57,753 nucleotides of DNA from Arthrobacter sp. (GTDB lineage Bacteria; Actinomycetota; Actinomycetes; Actinomycetales; Micrococcaceae), in contig JAPLAM010000091.1 of the NCBI GenBank assembly GCA_026393275.1, forward strand, positions 1 to 57,753, in the 5' to 3' direction. A program made the translations under genes and the position numbers. Positions within the stretch are counted from its first letter, which is position 1. Every line of letters begins with the position of its first letter. Under the pieces are notes generated by a model. The model did not search any database and was not told the DNA's origin. It saw only the letters and a program-made list of their open reading frames with translations. Positions 42,236 to 50,765 of the stretch are shown here, piece by piece.

Positions 42236-43117
42236 ATGTCAGGAGCAAACAATTCTTCCGCCGATTCCGTGCGCGCGCCGTTCACCGTCTCCGGAGGCGT
42301 CGTCCTCGTGACCGGGGCCGCCATGGGCATGGGGCGCCTTTACGCCCTGCGCGCGGCGCGGGAGGGCGCCGCCGTCGTGATTCTCTGGGACGTCGACGCG
42401 GACGGGCTGGCCCGAACGGCCGGCGAGGTGACGGCACTCGGGGCGCGCGCCGTCGTCCGCCGGGTGGATCTGGCCAGCCGGGAGGCGATCGCCGAGGCCG
42501 CCGGGGAGGCCGCGTCGGAGGGTCCGCTGACGCTGCTGGTGAACAACGCGGGAATCGTGCGCGGCGCCCTGTTCTGGGACCACGAGCCGGCCCGTGACAT
42601 TGCCCTGACCATGGACATCAATGCCCTCGCACCGATGTACGTCACCCACGCTTTCCTGCCCGCCATGATGGCCGACGGCGGCCGGCCGCGCCGGATCCTG
42701 AACATCGCCTCCGCGGCGGGCACCGTGTCCAACCCGCGGATGAGCGTCTATGCCGCCTCCAAGTGGGCGGTCATCGGCTGGAGCGACTCGCTGAGGCTGG
42801 AACTCGAACAGCAGGGCTATGCCCACCTCAAGGTGACCACGTTTTGCCCCAGCTACATCTCGACCGGCATGTTCGCCGGCGCGCGCGGCCCGCTGTTCAC
42901 GCCGCTGATGACCCCGGACGACGCCGTCGACCGCGCCTGGCGTGCCACGGTGGCCGGCCGGCCGCAGCTGATCGCCCCGGCGACGGCGCAACTGGGCAAG
43001 GTGCTGCGCGGCCTGCTTCCCGTCCGCGCCTGGGACTTCGTGGGCGGCAGGATTTTCGGCATCTACACCACCATGGACACGTTCACCGGACGGGACGAGA
43101 AGGCGGGAACCCGGTGA
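42236..43117 (+). CDS. Short-chain dehydrogenase/reductase
   Basis: 293-residue SDR. Cofactor loop TGAAMGMG (26-33), NNAG (103-106) and active Ser159, Tyr172 and Lys176 (VYAASK) are all present; Asp52 after the second strand suggests NAD(H). The C-terminal 50 residues extend past the usual 250 and contain a hydrophobic stretch that could touch membranes. The substrate is unknown. Its stop overlaps the start of the aminotransferase gene (GTGA), so the two are coupled. Confidence 0.9.
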   Translation: MSGANNSSADSVRAPFTVSGGVVLVTGAAMGMGRLYALRAAREGAAVVILWDVDADGLARTAGEVTALGARAVVRRVDLASREAIAEAAGEAASEGPLTLLVNNAGIVRGALFWDHEPARDIALTMDINALAPMYVTHAFLPAMMADGGRPRRILNIASAAGTVSNPRMSVYAASKWAVIGWSDSLRLELEQQGYAHLKVTTFCPSYISTGMFAGARGPLFTPLMTPDDAVDRAWRATVAGRPQLIAPATAQLGKVLRGLLPVRAWDFVGGRIFGIYTTMDTFTGRDEKAGTR

Positions 43118-44322
43118 GCGGGCAGCCGCTGTCCCCGTGGCAGCGCGCGGCCACGGGCGCCAACCTGCTCTCCCCCAGCGGAGACCTCGGCGTCACCATC
43201 TTCGAGGAGATGACCACGCTGGCGCTGGCCACCGGCGCCATCAACCTCGGCCAGGGCTTCCCGGATGAGGACGGCCCGGCGGAGATCAAGGACGCCGCCC
43301 AGGCCGCGATCGCCGCGGGCGCCAACCAGTACGCCCCCGGCAAGGGCATCCTGGAGTTGCGGGAGGCCATCGCCGTCCATCAGCAGCGGTTCTACGGGCT
43401 CGCCCCGGATCCGCAGACCGAAATTATCGTCACCACCGGGGCCACCGAGGCGATTGCCGCCGCGCTGCTGGCCCTGGTGGGTCCCGGCGACGAGGTCCTC
43501 ACCTTCGAGCCGTTCTATGACTCCTACGGCGCGATCATCGGGCTGTCCGGCGCCCGGCATGTCACCGCGCCGCTGCTGGCGCCCGACTTCATGCCGGACC
43601 TCGATGCCCTGGCGGCAGCTTTCAGCGACCGCACCAAGGTGGTGCTGGTGAACAATCCGCATAACCCCACCGGCGCGGTGTTCCCGCGCGAGGTGCTCGA
43701 ACGGGTCGTCGAACTCGCCACGAAGCACGACGCCGTGATCATCACCGACGAGGTCTACGAACATCTCACCTTCGGCGTGGCGCACCTGCCGGTCGCCACC
43801 CTGCCCGGCGCCGCCGAGCGCACCCTGACCATTTCCTCCGCCGGCAAGACGTTTTCCTTCACCGGCTGGAAGATCGGCTGGCTCAGCGGCCCCGCCCACC
43901 TGGTCGCCGCAGCCCGGACGGTCAAACAGTTCCTCAGCTACAGTTCCGGGACCCCGTTCCAGAGCGCCATCGCGGTGGGCCTGGGCCTGCCCGACGAGTT
44001 CTACGCCGGCATCGCCGACACCCTGCGGCTCAAGCGCGACATCCTCAGCGAGGGGCTGCGGGCGGCGGGCTTGGACGTGTTCACCCCGCAGGGGACCTAC
44101 TTCGTGAACGTGGACACCGCCCCGCTGGGCATCTCCGATTCGGTGGACCTGGCGCGCCGGCTGCCGGAGCTGGTGGGCGTCGCCGCCATCCCGGTCCCGG
44201 TCTTCTGCCACCCGGCCGGCGCCGAGCGGACCCGCAGCCTGCTGCGTTTCGCGTTCTGCAAGAAAACCTATGTCCTGGAGGAAGCCGCCGAACGCCTCTC
44301 CACCCTCCGGGACAGGCTGTGA
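43114..44322 (+). CDS. Class I/II pyridoxal-phosphate aminotransferase
   Basis: 402-residue fold-type I aminotransferase, close to the YbdL/kynurenine-oxoglutarate and cysteine-S-conjugate beta-lyase group. PLP residues are Asn184 (NPHNPTG), Asp212 and Tyr215 (TDEVYEH) and Lys245 (SSAGKTFSFTGWK). GTG 43114 overlaps the SDR stop, and the next gene starts inside its own stop. The exact amino acid substrate cannot be told; methionine or kynurenine-type substrates are plausible from the family. Confidence 0.92.
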   Translation: MSGQPLSPWQRAATGANLLSPSGDLGVTIFEEMTTLALATGAINLGQGFPDEDGPAEIKDAAQAAIAAGANQYAPGKGILELREAIAVHQQRFYGLAPDPQTEIIVTTGATEAIAAALLALVGPGDEVLTFEPFYDSYGAIIGLSGARHVTAPLLAPDFMPDLDALAAAFSDRTKVVLVNNPHNPTGAVFPREVLERVVELATKHDAVIITDEVYEHLTFGVAHLPVATLPGAAERTLTISSAGKTFSFTGWKIGWLSGPAHLVAAARTVKQFLSYSSGTPFQSAIAVGLGLPDEFYAGIADTLRLKRDILSEGLRAAGLDVFTPQGTYFVNVDTAPLGISDSVDLARRLPELVGVAAIPVPVFCHPAGAERTRSLLRFAFCKKTYVLEEAAERLSTLRDRL

Positions 44323-45107
44323 GCGCGGACGGCCCCCGGGCCACCACCCGTTTCCTGCGGACCACCGGCCAGCACGCCGTGATCGAGCCCGATGCGTTCA
44401 CCGAAGGCGGGTTCGTGCTGAGCATCGGCGGGGCCGAGCAGTCCCACGTGGACCTGGCCGACCCCGCCGATATCTTCTACGAGTATCTGCGCCGGATCGG
44501 GCACGTGGTGGATCTCGCCGCGCCGTGGGGCGAGCCCATCACGGCCCTCCATCTCGGGGCCGGCGCCTTGACGCTGGCACGCTACATCCAGGCCACCCGG
44601 CCGGGGTCCCTGCAGTACGCGGTTGAGCTGGAGCGGGAGCTGCTGGACTTCGTGCTGCAGCAGCTGCCGATGCCGGAGGGGACCCAGCTGCACACCGTGA
44701 TCGGCGATGCCCGGGAGTCGCTCGCCACGCTGCCCGCGGACCTGCGCTTCGACGTCGTCATCCTGGACATCTTCTCCGGACCGGAGGCGCCGGAACACAT
44801 CGCCTGCACAGGCTTCTACCAGGAGGCTGCGGCCCGGCTGACGCCGCGGGGTGTGCTGATCGTCAACGTCGGCGACGAGCCGGGACTGACCCTGGTCCGA
44901 AGCCAGGTGGCCGCGCTGCGCCGTGCGATGGCCGATGTGGCGGCCTTCGCCGAGACCGGCATGTTCGCCGGCCGGCACCCCGGCAACATCATCCTAACCG
45001 GCACGCAGGGCCCGTGGCCCGACGCGTGGACCGCCGCGCTCACCGCCCGCGGCCCGCACCCGGCGAATGTGCTCGCCGGCGTCGAGCTGGACTCGCTCTC
45101 TGACTAA
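44319..45107 (+). CDS. Spermidine synthase-like methyltransferase-fold protein
   Basis: 262-residue Rossmann-fold protein like the SpeE family. The nucleotide site is ITALHLGAGALTLARY with acidic Glu after the next strand (AVELERELLDFV), and VIGDARESL and DVVILDIFSG follow, where SpeE has the GDA and Asp-rich motifs. The N-terminal beta-hairpin of true spermidine synthases is short, so polyamine synthesis is uncertain; many such actinobacterial proteins have unknown substrates. GTG 44319 overlaps the aminotransferase stop. Confidence 0.85.
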   Translation: MSADGPRATTRFLRTTGQHAVIEPDAFTEGGFVLSIGGAEQSHVDLADPADIFYEYLRRIGHVVDLAAPWGEPITALHLGAGALTLARYIQATRPGSLQYAVELERELLDFVLQQLPMPEGTQLHTVIGDARESLATLPADLRFDVVILDIFSGPEAPEHIACTGFYQEAAARLTPRGVLIVNVGDEPGLTLVRSQVAALRRAMADVAAFAETGMFAGRHPGNIILTGTQGPWPDAWTAALTARGPHPANVLAGVELDSLSD

Positions 45108-45144
45108 CCGCAGACTAACCGCAGCCTAGCGCCCGGCCCGGGCC

Positions 45145-45636
45145 TCAGCCGAATGCGATCTTTCGCAGCAGGACGCGGAGCTGGTCCCGTTCCGGGCCGT
45201 CCAAGGGCGCCAAAGAGGTGTCTTCGGCCACCCGGACGGCTGCCGCGGCTCGCTGATGCAGCTCCATGCCGGCTGCCGTCGGGCGGATGACCTTGGACCG
45301 CCGGTCGCGGGGATCGGGCCCGCGGAACACCAGCCCGCGTTTTTCCAGCGCGTCAACCAGGGAGACAATCTGGCTGGGATCCAGGCGCAGGAAATCAGCG
45401 AGCTCGCGCTGCGATGGCTCCGTGTCGCTGCAGGCCATCGCCAGGACCGAGTAGGAGCGCACCTTCAGGTCCAGCGGGGCCAGCATGGTGTTGGCCCGGC
45501 CGCTGCCCAGGGACCGCGCCCGCGCAGCCAGGAATTCGATTTCGTTCACCAGGTCGCTGGCGAGAAGGCGGTCGGGGACGGCCGGAATCGGACCGCTTTC
45601 CCACGATTCCTCCTCCTGCTGGGTTGGTTCGGTCAC
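45145..45636 (-). CDS. MarR-family transcriptional regulator
   Basis: 163-residue winged-helix regulator. GTG 45636 is preferred; the frame is open to 45747, but that part overlaps the promoter region and is unconserved. The recognition region is SQRELADFLRLDPSQIVSLVDALEKRGLV, followed by the wing RDRRSKVIRPT. It binds DNA as a dimer and usually responds to small aromatic ligands. It is divergent from the substrate-binding lipoprotein gene, with an inverted repeat between them. Confidence 0.88.
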   Translation of the reverse strand: MTEPTQQEEESWESGPIPAVPDRLLASDLVNEIEFLAARARSLGSGRANTMLAPLDLKVRSYSVLAMACSDTEPSQRELADFLRLDPSQIVSLVDALEKRGLVFRGPDPRDRRSKVIRPTAAGMELHQRAAAAVRVAEDTSLAPLDGPERDQLRVLLRKIAFG

Positions 45637-45734
45637 AGGTCCTCGCAGCTTAAGGTTGGCGCTCTGAACGCTTGACAGCCTCAACGATACCGCTGGCATT
45701 CCCCGTGTCCGGACAATAGTTGAAAAAATTATCA

Positions 45735-45763
45735 TTGACAACTTCAATTATGTGGGTTGTCAT
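45735..45763 (+). promoter_or_regulatory. Promoter with overlapping inverted repeat upstream of the substrate-binding protein
   Basis: A perfect TTGACA (45735-45740) and TGTCAT (45758-45763) stand 17 bases apart. The inverted repeat TGACAAC (45736-45742) / GTTGTCA (45756-45762), spacer 13, lies on both boxes, so a bound regulator, probably the divergent MarR protein, would block polymerase. The region is strikingly AT-rich. Confidence 0.6.
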
Positions 45764-45848
45764 GTACGTAGCTTCGGTGCTACCGGCAGGACTTGCCCGG
45801 CGGGATTGCCCGATCGTCTAGTAACTCACCCCAAGGAAGTGGACTGTT

Positions 45849-46829
45849 ATGAAGAGACCCAAATTTGCTGTTGTCGGCGCTGCCGCAGCGTTGCTGCTCA
45901 CCGGCTGCGGCGGGTCGCCGTCGGGGTCCACGTCGACTGCCGCCGCGGGAGGCGCCGGAGGCGATGGTGTCCGCAACATCAGCGTCGGCGTGATCTCGAT
46001 TGCGCCGTCCGCCGCCGTGCAACTGGGCATCGACGAGGGGATCTTTGCGAAGCACAAGCTGAAGGTCGAGTTGCAGAGCGGACAGGGCGGGGCCGCCATG
46101 CTGCCGGCCGTCTCCACCGGGACGATGAACTTCTCCGTAGGAAACCCACTCTCCGTGATCCTGGCCAAGAACAAGGGCCTGGACATGAAGATCGTCTCCG
46201 GCTACTCGAACTCCCTCGCCACCGGAAATGACATCAATGGCGTCGTGGCCAAGGCAGACTCCGGCATCACCTCGGCCAAGGACCTGGTCGGCAAGAAGGT
46301 CGCCGTCAACACCATCAATGCGCAGGGAGACCTGACCATCAAGGAAGTCGTCTCCCAACAGGGCGGCGATCCGGGCGGGGTCAAGTTCCTCGAACTGCCG
46401 TTCCAGGACATGGGTGCCCAGCTGGCCCAGGGGAACGTGGACGCGGTCTGGGTTCCCGAACCGTTCCTCTCCAAGCTGTTGGCGGACGGCAACAAGCTGG
46501 TGACGTACAACAACCAGGCGGCCCTGCCTGGCCTGCCCACCATGGTCACCTTCACCAGCGGCAGCTACGCACAGCAGAATCCGCAGGTGGTTGCCGACTT
46601 CAAGGCGGCCATGACGGAGACGCTGACCCTGGCCCAGGGCAACCCCGACAAGGTCCGGGCCCTATTGCCCGGGTTCATGAAGATGCCGGAGGCCGTGGCC
46701 AAGGGCCTGCGGCTGGAGGCATTCGACGGCAAGGTGGATGAACCCACCCTGGGCAAGCTAGGCCAACTGATGGCCAAGTACGGGATTGTGCCCTCAACGC
46801 CGGACGTTTCGGGCACGATCCTGAAATAG
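45849..46829 (+). CDS. ABC transporter substrate-binding lipoprotein (NMT1/SsuA type)
   Basis: 326-residue periplasmic-binding-like protein with a lipobox LLTGC (Cys20) that anchors it to the membrane outside. A Gly/Ser-rich spacer follows. The body resembles the nitrate, sulfonate and pyrimidine-precursor binding group, with LGIDEGIFAKHKLKVEL and DAVWVPEPF. No permease or ATPase gene lies beside it: rsmD follows in the other direction after five bases. It must work with components encoded elsewhere, or as a sensor. Confidence 0.9.
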   Translation: MKRPKFAVVGAAAALLLTGCGGSPSGSTSTAAAGGAGGDGVRNISVGVISIAPSAAVQLGIDEGIFAKHKLKVELQSGQGGAAMLPAVSTGTMNFSVGNPLSVILAKNKGLDMKIVSGYSNSLATGNDINGVVAKADSGITSAKDLVGKKVAVNTINAQGDLTIKEVVSQQGGDPGGVKFLELPFQDMGAQLAQGNVDAVWVPEPFLSKLLADGNKLVTYNNQAALPGLPTMVTFTSGSYAQQNPQVVADFKAAMTETLTLAQGNPDKVRALLPGFMKMPEAVAKGLRLEAFDGKVDEPTLGKLGQLMAKYGIVPSTPDVSGTILK

Positions 46830-46834
46830 CCGCT

Positions 46835-47416
46835 CTACTCCGTGGCCTCCACGCCGGGTTCGGCGAACCAGAGCCGGGTTTCGCCGTACTTCTTCTCCGC
46901 GAACCGCTCCAGGCCGTCCGGCCAGGACGGTTCCGGGGTGCGGGTGGAACGTTCCACCACGACGACGGCGCCCTCGGCCAGGTGCGGGAGCAGTTTGGCG
47001 AGCACCGCGGCGAGGCCGGCCTCGTCCAACGGGTAGGGCGGATCCAGGAACACCAGGTCCCAGCGGGTCCCTTCGGCAGCCCGTTCCAGGAACGATTCGA
47101 CCTTGGAGCGGTGCACGGAGACAACTTTGCCCCCGGCAACGGTGTTGACGAGGTCCGCGTTGCGCTGGCAGACCTCGCTGGCCTTGCCGTCGAATTCAAC
47201 CAGGTCTACGCTGCGCGCCCCGCGGCTGGCGCTTTCCACACCGAGTGAACCCGAGCCGGCATAAAGGTCCAGCACGCGGGCATCCGCAATGACCTCGAAG
47301 GCGTCGAGCCGGGAGAAGAGCGCTTCCTTGACCCGGTCCGTGGTGGGCCGGGTCAAGGATCCGGGGACGCTGACCAGCGGGCTGCCGCCGGCGGCGCCGG
47401 CGATGATCCGGCTCAT
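46835..47416 (-). CDS. rsmD: 16S rRNA (guanine966-N2)-methyltransferase RsmD
   Basis: 193-residue SAM-dependent methyltransferase that modifies G966 of 16S rRNA. Motif I is VLDLYAGSGSLGVE and the catalytic motif IV is FLDPPYPLD (family DPPY). It begins MSRIIAGAAGG, the normal start. It lies 33 bases after recG. Downstream, where coaD usually follows, there is a 4.6-kb plus-strand insertion. Confidence 0.95.
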   Translation of the reverse strand: MSRIIAGAAGGSPLVSVPGSLTRPTTDRVKEALFSRLDAFEVIADARVLDLYAGSGSLGVESASRGARSVDLVEFDGKASEVCQRNADLVNTVAGGKVVSVHRSKVESFLERAAEGTRWDLVFLDPPYPLDEAGLAAVLAKLLPHLAEGAVVVVERSTRTPEPSWPDGLERFAEKKYGETRLWFAEPGVEATE

Positions 47417-47449
47417 GGTTTAACTTCGCCCGGTGTTTTAACCGCGTGC

Positions 47450-49675
47450 CTAACCGCGTTCAAGGAACGCCTCCTTTTCAGGGTTGAGGTAGTCGTCAAT
47501 GGCCGCGGCGAGCCCGGCATGGCGGCCCAGGCCGGGGTCCGCACCCACGATCGCCTGGGCGTCCTGCCGGGCGCGTGCGATCACGTCCTCATGTTCGAGG
47601 ACCCGGAGCAGCTTCAGCGTCGAGCGGCCGCCGGACTGCGAGGCGCCCAGAATGTCCCCTTCGCGGCGGAGCTTGAGGTCTTCCTGCGAGAGTTCGAAGC
47701 CGTCAGTGGTGGCCGCCACCGCGTCAAGCCGGCGCCGGCTCGGATGCCCCGGCTCGAGGCTGGTGACCAGCAGGCAGGTTCCAGGCAGCCCGCCGCGGCC
47801 CACCCGGCCGCGAAGCTGGTGCAGCTGGGAAATACCGAAACGGTCCGCGTCCAGGATCACCATCAGGGTGGCGTTGTGCACGTCCACGCCGACTTCGATC
47901 ACTGTGGTGGAGACCAGCAGCTGGATCCGGTTGGCGGTGAACGAGGCCATGGTGTCCGACTTCAAGGCCGGATCCTGCCGGCCGTGCAGCGGTGCCACGC
48001 CGACGCCGGCCAGCGCCGGTTCGTCGCGTAGCTGTTCGACGACACCGGTCACGGAGGCCAGCTCCCGGGCGCCGGTCTCGGCCAGGTCCGCGTCGGTGGG
48101 CTCCGCCTCGCCGGGGCTGAAGTCGCCGTCGTCGTCCGTGCCGATCTTGGGACAGACCACGTAGACCTGGTGGCCGGCGTCGATCTCTTCGCGGGAGCGG
48201 GACCAGATGCGGGTGGCCCAGGCGGGGTGTTCGGCGAGGCCCACCACGTGGGTGGAGATCGGCGTGCGGCCGGCCGGCAGTTCGTCCAGTACCGAGGTTT
48301 CCAGGTCGCCGAACACCGTCATGGCCACGGTCCGCGGGATGGGGGTGGCCGTCATGACCAGCAGGTGCGGCGGCTTGCTGGCCTTGGACCGCAGGACGTC
48401 CCGCTGCTCGACGCCGAAGCGGTGCTGTTCGTCGACCACGATCAGCCCGAGGTCGTAGAAGGAGACGTTCTCGCTGAGCAGGGCGTGGGTGCCGATCACG
48501 ATCCCGGCGGTCCCGGACGCGGCGTCCAGCATGGCCTGTTTCCTGGCGGCGGTGGGCATGGAGCCGGTCAGCAGGGTCACCTGGACCGAGTCCGGGCCGA
48601 GCCCGCCGAGCAGCCCGTCCCGCGAGAGCGGTCCGAGGGTGCGCCGGATGGAGTCGAAGTGCTGGGCCGCGAGGACCTCGGTGGGGGCCAGCAGCGCGGC
48701 CTGGCCGCCGGCGTCGACCACCTGCAGCATGGCGCGCAGGGCCACGATCGTCTTTCCCGAGCCCACCTCGCCCTGCAGCAGCCGGTTCATCGGCGAGTCC
48801 AGGCCCAGTTCCTCGGCCAGGGTCTTGCCGACGGCGGTCTGGCCGGCGGTCAGGGTGAAGGGCAGCTGCCGGTCGAAGGCGGTCAGCAAGCCGTCGGCCG
48901 CGGCACGGCGTGCGGTGGCCTCCTCGGCGGCCAGCTGGGCGCGGCGCCGGGCCAGCGCGGACTGCAGCACCAGTGCTTCCTGGTAGCGGAAGCGGTCCCG
49001 GGCACGCTGCCAGTCGCCATGGGTCTGCGGGACGTGGATCAGCCGGTAGGCGTCCGCGACGGGCAGGAACTTTTCGCGGGCGGCGATGTTGTCCGGCAGC
49101 GGATCCGGCAGGGCGGCCAGGTCCGCAGTTTCCAGCAGGGTGGCGATGACCTTTTGGATGGACCAGCTAGTCAGTTTGGCGGTGGCCGGGTATACCGGGA
49201 TTGGCATGGCGGCGAGCTTTTCCGGGTCCATGCCCGGGATGTCCGGGTCTTCATCCAGCAGCTGGAACTCGGGGTTGGTCAGGCCCAGCGAGCCGCCGTA
49301 GCGGGTCACCTTGCCGGAGAACAGGGCACGCCGGCCCGGCTGCAGCTCGGCCTTGGCGCGGAAGCCGTTGAAGAAGCTCACCTTGAGCGTGCCGGGCACG
49401 CCCGTTCCGGCGTCGTCGGTAATCACGACGTCCGTCAGCGTGCCGCGGCGGGCGCGCATGGACCGGGTGCTGTTGGAGAGCACCCGGGCGATGAGTGTCA
49501 CTTCCTCATCCAGCGGGACCTCGCTGATGGGGGTGAGTTCGCCGCGGTTCATGTACCGGCGGGGAAAGTAGTTCAGCAGCCCGCCGACGGTGCTGATGCC
49601 GAGGTGCTTCTCAATGACGGCCGCGGAGCGCTTCCCGATCCGGCGGTCCAGGCCCAGTGCAAGTTCAGCGTTCAT
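47450..49675 (-). CDS. recG: ATP-dependent DNA helicase RecG
   Basis: 741-residue branch-migration helicase that remodels stalled forks and R-loops. ATG 49675 gives MNAELALGLDRRIG; an upstream in-frame ATG would fall deep in the preceding gene. The N-terminal wedge domain (OB fold, about 45-170) precedes Walker A GEVGSGKTIVAL, the box VDEQHRFGVEQR, ATPIPRT and the RecG-specific QLRGRVGRGG. It overlaps the preceding fakA-like gene by 11 bases. Confidence 0.96.
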   Translation of the reverse strand: MNAELALGLDRRIGKRSAAVIEKHLGISTVGGLLNYFPRRYMNRGELTPISEVPLDEEVTLIARVLSNSTRSMRARRGTLTDVVITDDAGTGVPGTLKVSFFNGFRAKAELQPGRRALFSGKVTRYGGSLGLTNPEFQLLDEDPDIPGMDPEKLAAMPIPVYPATAKLTSWSIQKVIATLLETADLAALPDPLPDNIAAREKFLPVADAYRLIHVPQTHGDWQRARDRFRYQEALVLQSALARRRAQLAAEEATARRAAADGLLTAFDRQLPFTLTAGQTAVGKTLAEELGLDSPMNRLLQGEVGSGKTIVALRAMLQVVDAGGQAALLAPTEVLAAQHFDSIRRTLGPLSRDGLLGGLGPDSVQVTLLTGSMPTAARKQAMLDAASGTAGIVIGTHALLSENVSFYDLGLIVVDEQHRFGVEQRDVLRSKASKPPHLLVMTATPIPRTVAMTVFGDLETSVLDELPAGRTPISTHVVGLAEHPAWATRIWSRSREEIDAGHQVYVVCPKIGTDDDGDFSPGEAEPTDADLAETGARELASVTGVVEQLRDEPALAGVGVAPLHGRQDPALKSDTMASFTANRIQLLVSTTVIEVGVDVHNATLMVILDADRFGISQLHQLRGRVGRGGLPGTCLLVTSLEPGHPSRRRLDAVAATTDGFELSQEDLKLRREGDILGASQSGGRSTLKLLRVLEHEDVIARARQDAQAIVGADPGLGRHAGLAAAIDDYLNPEKEAFLERG

Positions 49676-50765
49676 GTCCGTCGAGGTCCGTGTTGCGGGC
49701 GTCTGCGTCGTCAAACCCGGCCAATGGGTCACGGGGCAGGGCCAGTTCGCTGACGCTGAGGTCCGAGGGTTCGCCGAGGGAGCGGATCAACGCGACGGCG
49801 GGCTCGGCGTCGCACACGTGGACGTGGACCCGCCAGCGGTAGGCGCCGTCGGCGTCGGCGTCGCCGCCCACCTGGCTCATGATGACGGACTCGCCCATTT
49901 CGTCGAGCCGCTGCCTTAGGGTGGCCGCGTCCAGGGGCGAGAGCCTGATGGTGCACATGACTTCGACGCCGTCGTCGCGCGGCAGGTCCGCGTGGATGTG
50001 CGGGGCCTGGACGTCGTAGCCGTGCAGGCCGTCGAGCAGTTGGTCCTGGAGTTCCTCGCCGAGCACGGCCGAGCGCAGGCAGTCCAGGATCAGGAGCATC
50101 CCGACGCCGCCGGCATCCACCACATGGGCGGTGTGCAGGGCCTCGAGCTGGTCCTCGGTGCGGACCACGGCGGCCAGGGCTGCCCCGACGGCGGCGTCGA
50201 GGGCCAGTCCGAGGGTGTGGTTGCTGTCGTCGCCGTCGTGTTCGGCGTCGACGGCGGCCGCGGCGCGGCCCGCCGCCTCCATGACCGAGAGCATGGTGCC
50301 GGGGACGGGGTCGCTCAGCGCGGACCAGGCCCGGATCTGGGCGCGGTTCAGCGCGGCGGCCAGCAGGGGTGAGCTGAGCCGGGCGTGTCCGGCCAGCGGT
50401 TCCGCGGCGGCGCACAGGAAGACGGCGAAGAGCGTGCCGGAGTTGCCCCGTGCCTGTTCCATCGCGGCCTGGCCTGCCCGGGCCAGGACGGCCCCGACGT
50501 CGTTCTGCGCCGGGTCGGGCGGACCGACGACGTGCAGCAGGTTGTCGCCGTTGAGCAGCGGCAGGGCGGTGGTTTCGGTGGGGACATCCTGGAGCGCCCG
50601 AGCGGCGGCGCGGACCGTGAGGTAGAGGTTGGTGCCGGTGTCGCCGTCGGCCACGGGGAAAATGTTGATGGCGTTCAGGCGGTCGCTGTGGTTCCCAAGC
50701 CTTGTTTCCGCCTTGCCCAACCACCGCTTCATCGCTTGCGCGTTGGCGGCAATTTTAGTCTGCAA
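49665..50765 (-). CDS. DAK2/FakA-like protein, short form
   Basis: 366-residue protein with an N-terminal DhaL-type domain (about 1-200) carrying NIFPVADGDTGTNL (Asp40, Asp42 and neighbours bind Mg-ATP) and MEQARGNSG. A second part (about 240-335) resembles the FakA middle domain. The usual third, DegV-interacting C-terminal domain of fatty acid kinase (total about 550) is absent. The start appears to be TTG 50765, overlapping the thiL stop by 11 bases. No DegV/FakB partner lies in the window. Fatty-acid kinase activity is therefore uncertain. Confidence 0.82.
   Translation of the reverse strand: MQTKIAANAQAMKRWLGKAETRLGNHSDRLNAINIFPVADGDTGTNLYLTVRAAARALQDVPTETTALPLLNGDNLLHVVGPPDPAQNDVGAVLARAGQAAMEQARGNSGTLFAVFLCAAAEPLAGHARLSSPLLAAALNRAQIRAWSALSDPVPGTMLSVMEAAGRAAAAVDAEHDGDDSNHTLGLALDAAVGAALAAVVRTEDQLEALHTAHVVDAGGVGMLLILDCLRSAVLGEELQDQLLDGLHGYDVQAPHIHADLPRDDGVEVMCTIRLSPLDAATLRQRLDEMGESVIMSQVGGDADADGAYRWRVHVHVCDAEPAVALIRSLGEPSDLSVSELALPRDPLAGFDDADARNTDLDGHER

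Noticed and set aside
49665..50765. Frameshift as cause of the short FakA-like protein
   Set aside because: The stop lies within the start of recG with an 11-base overlap, and no C-terminal FakA sequence is visible in the other frames there.
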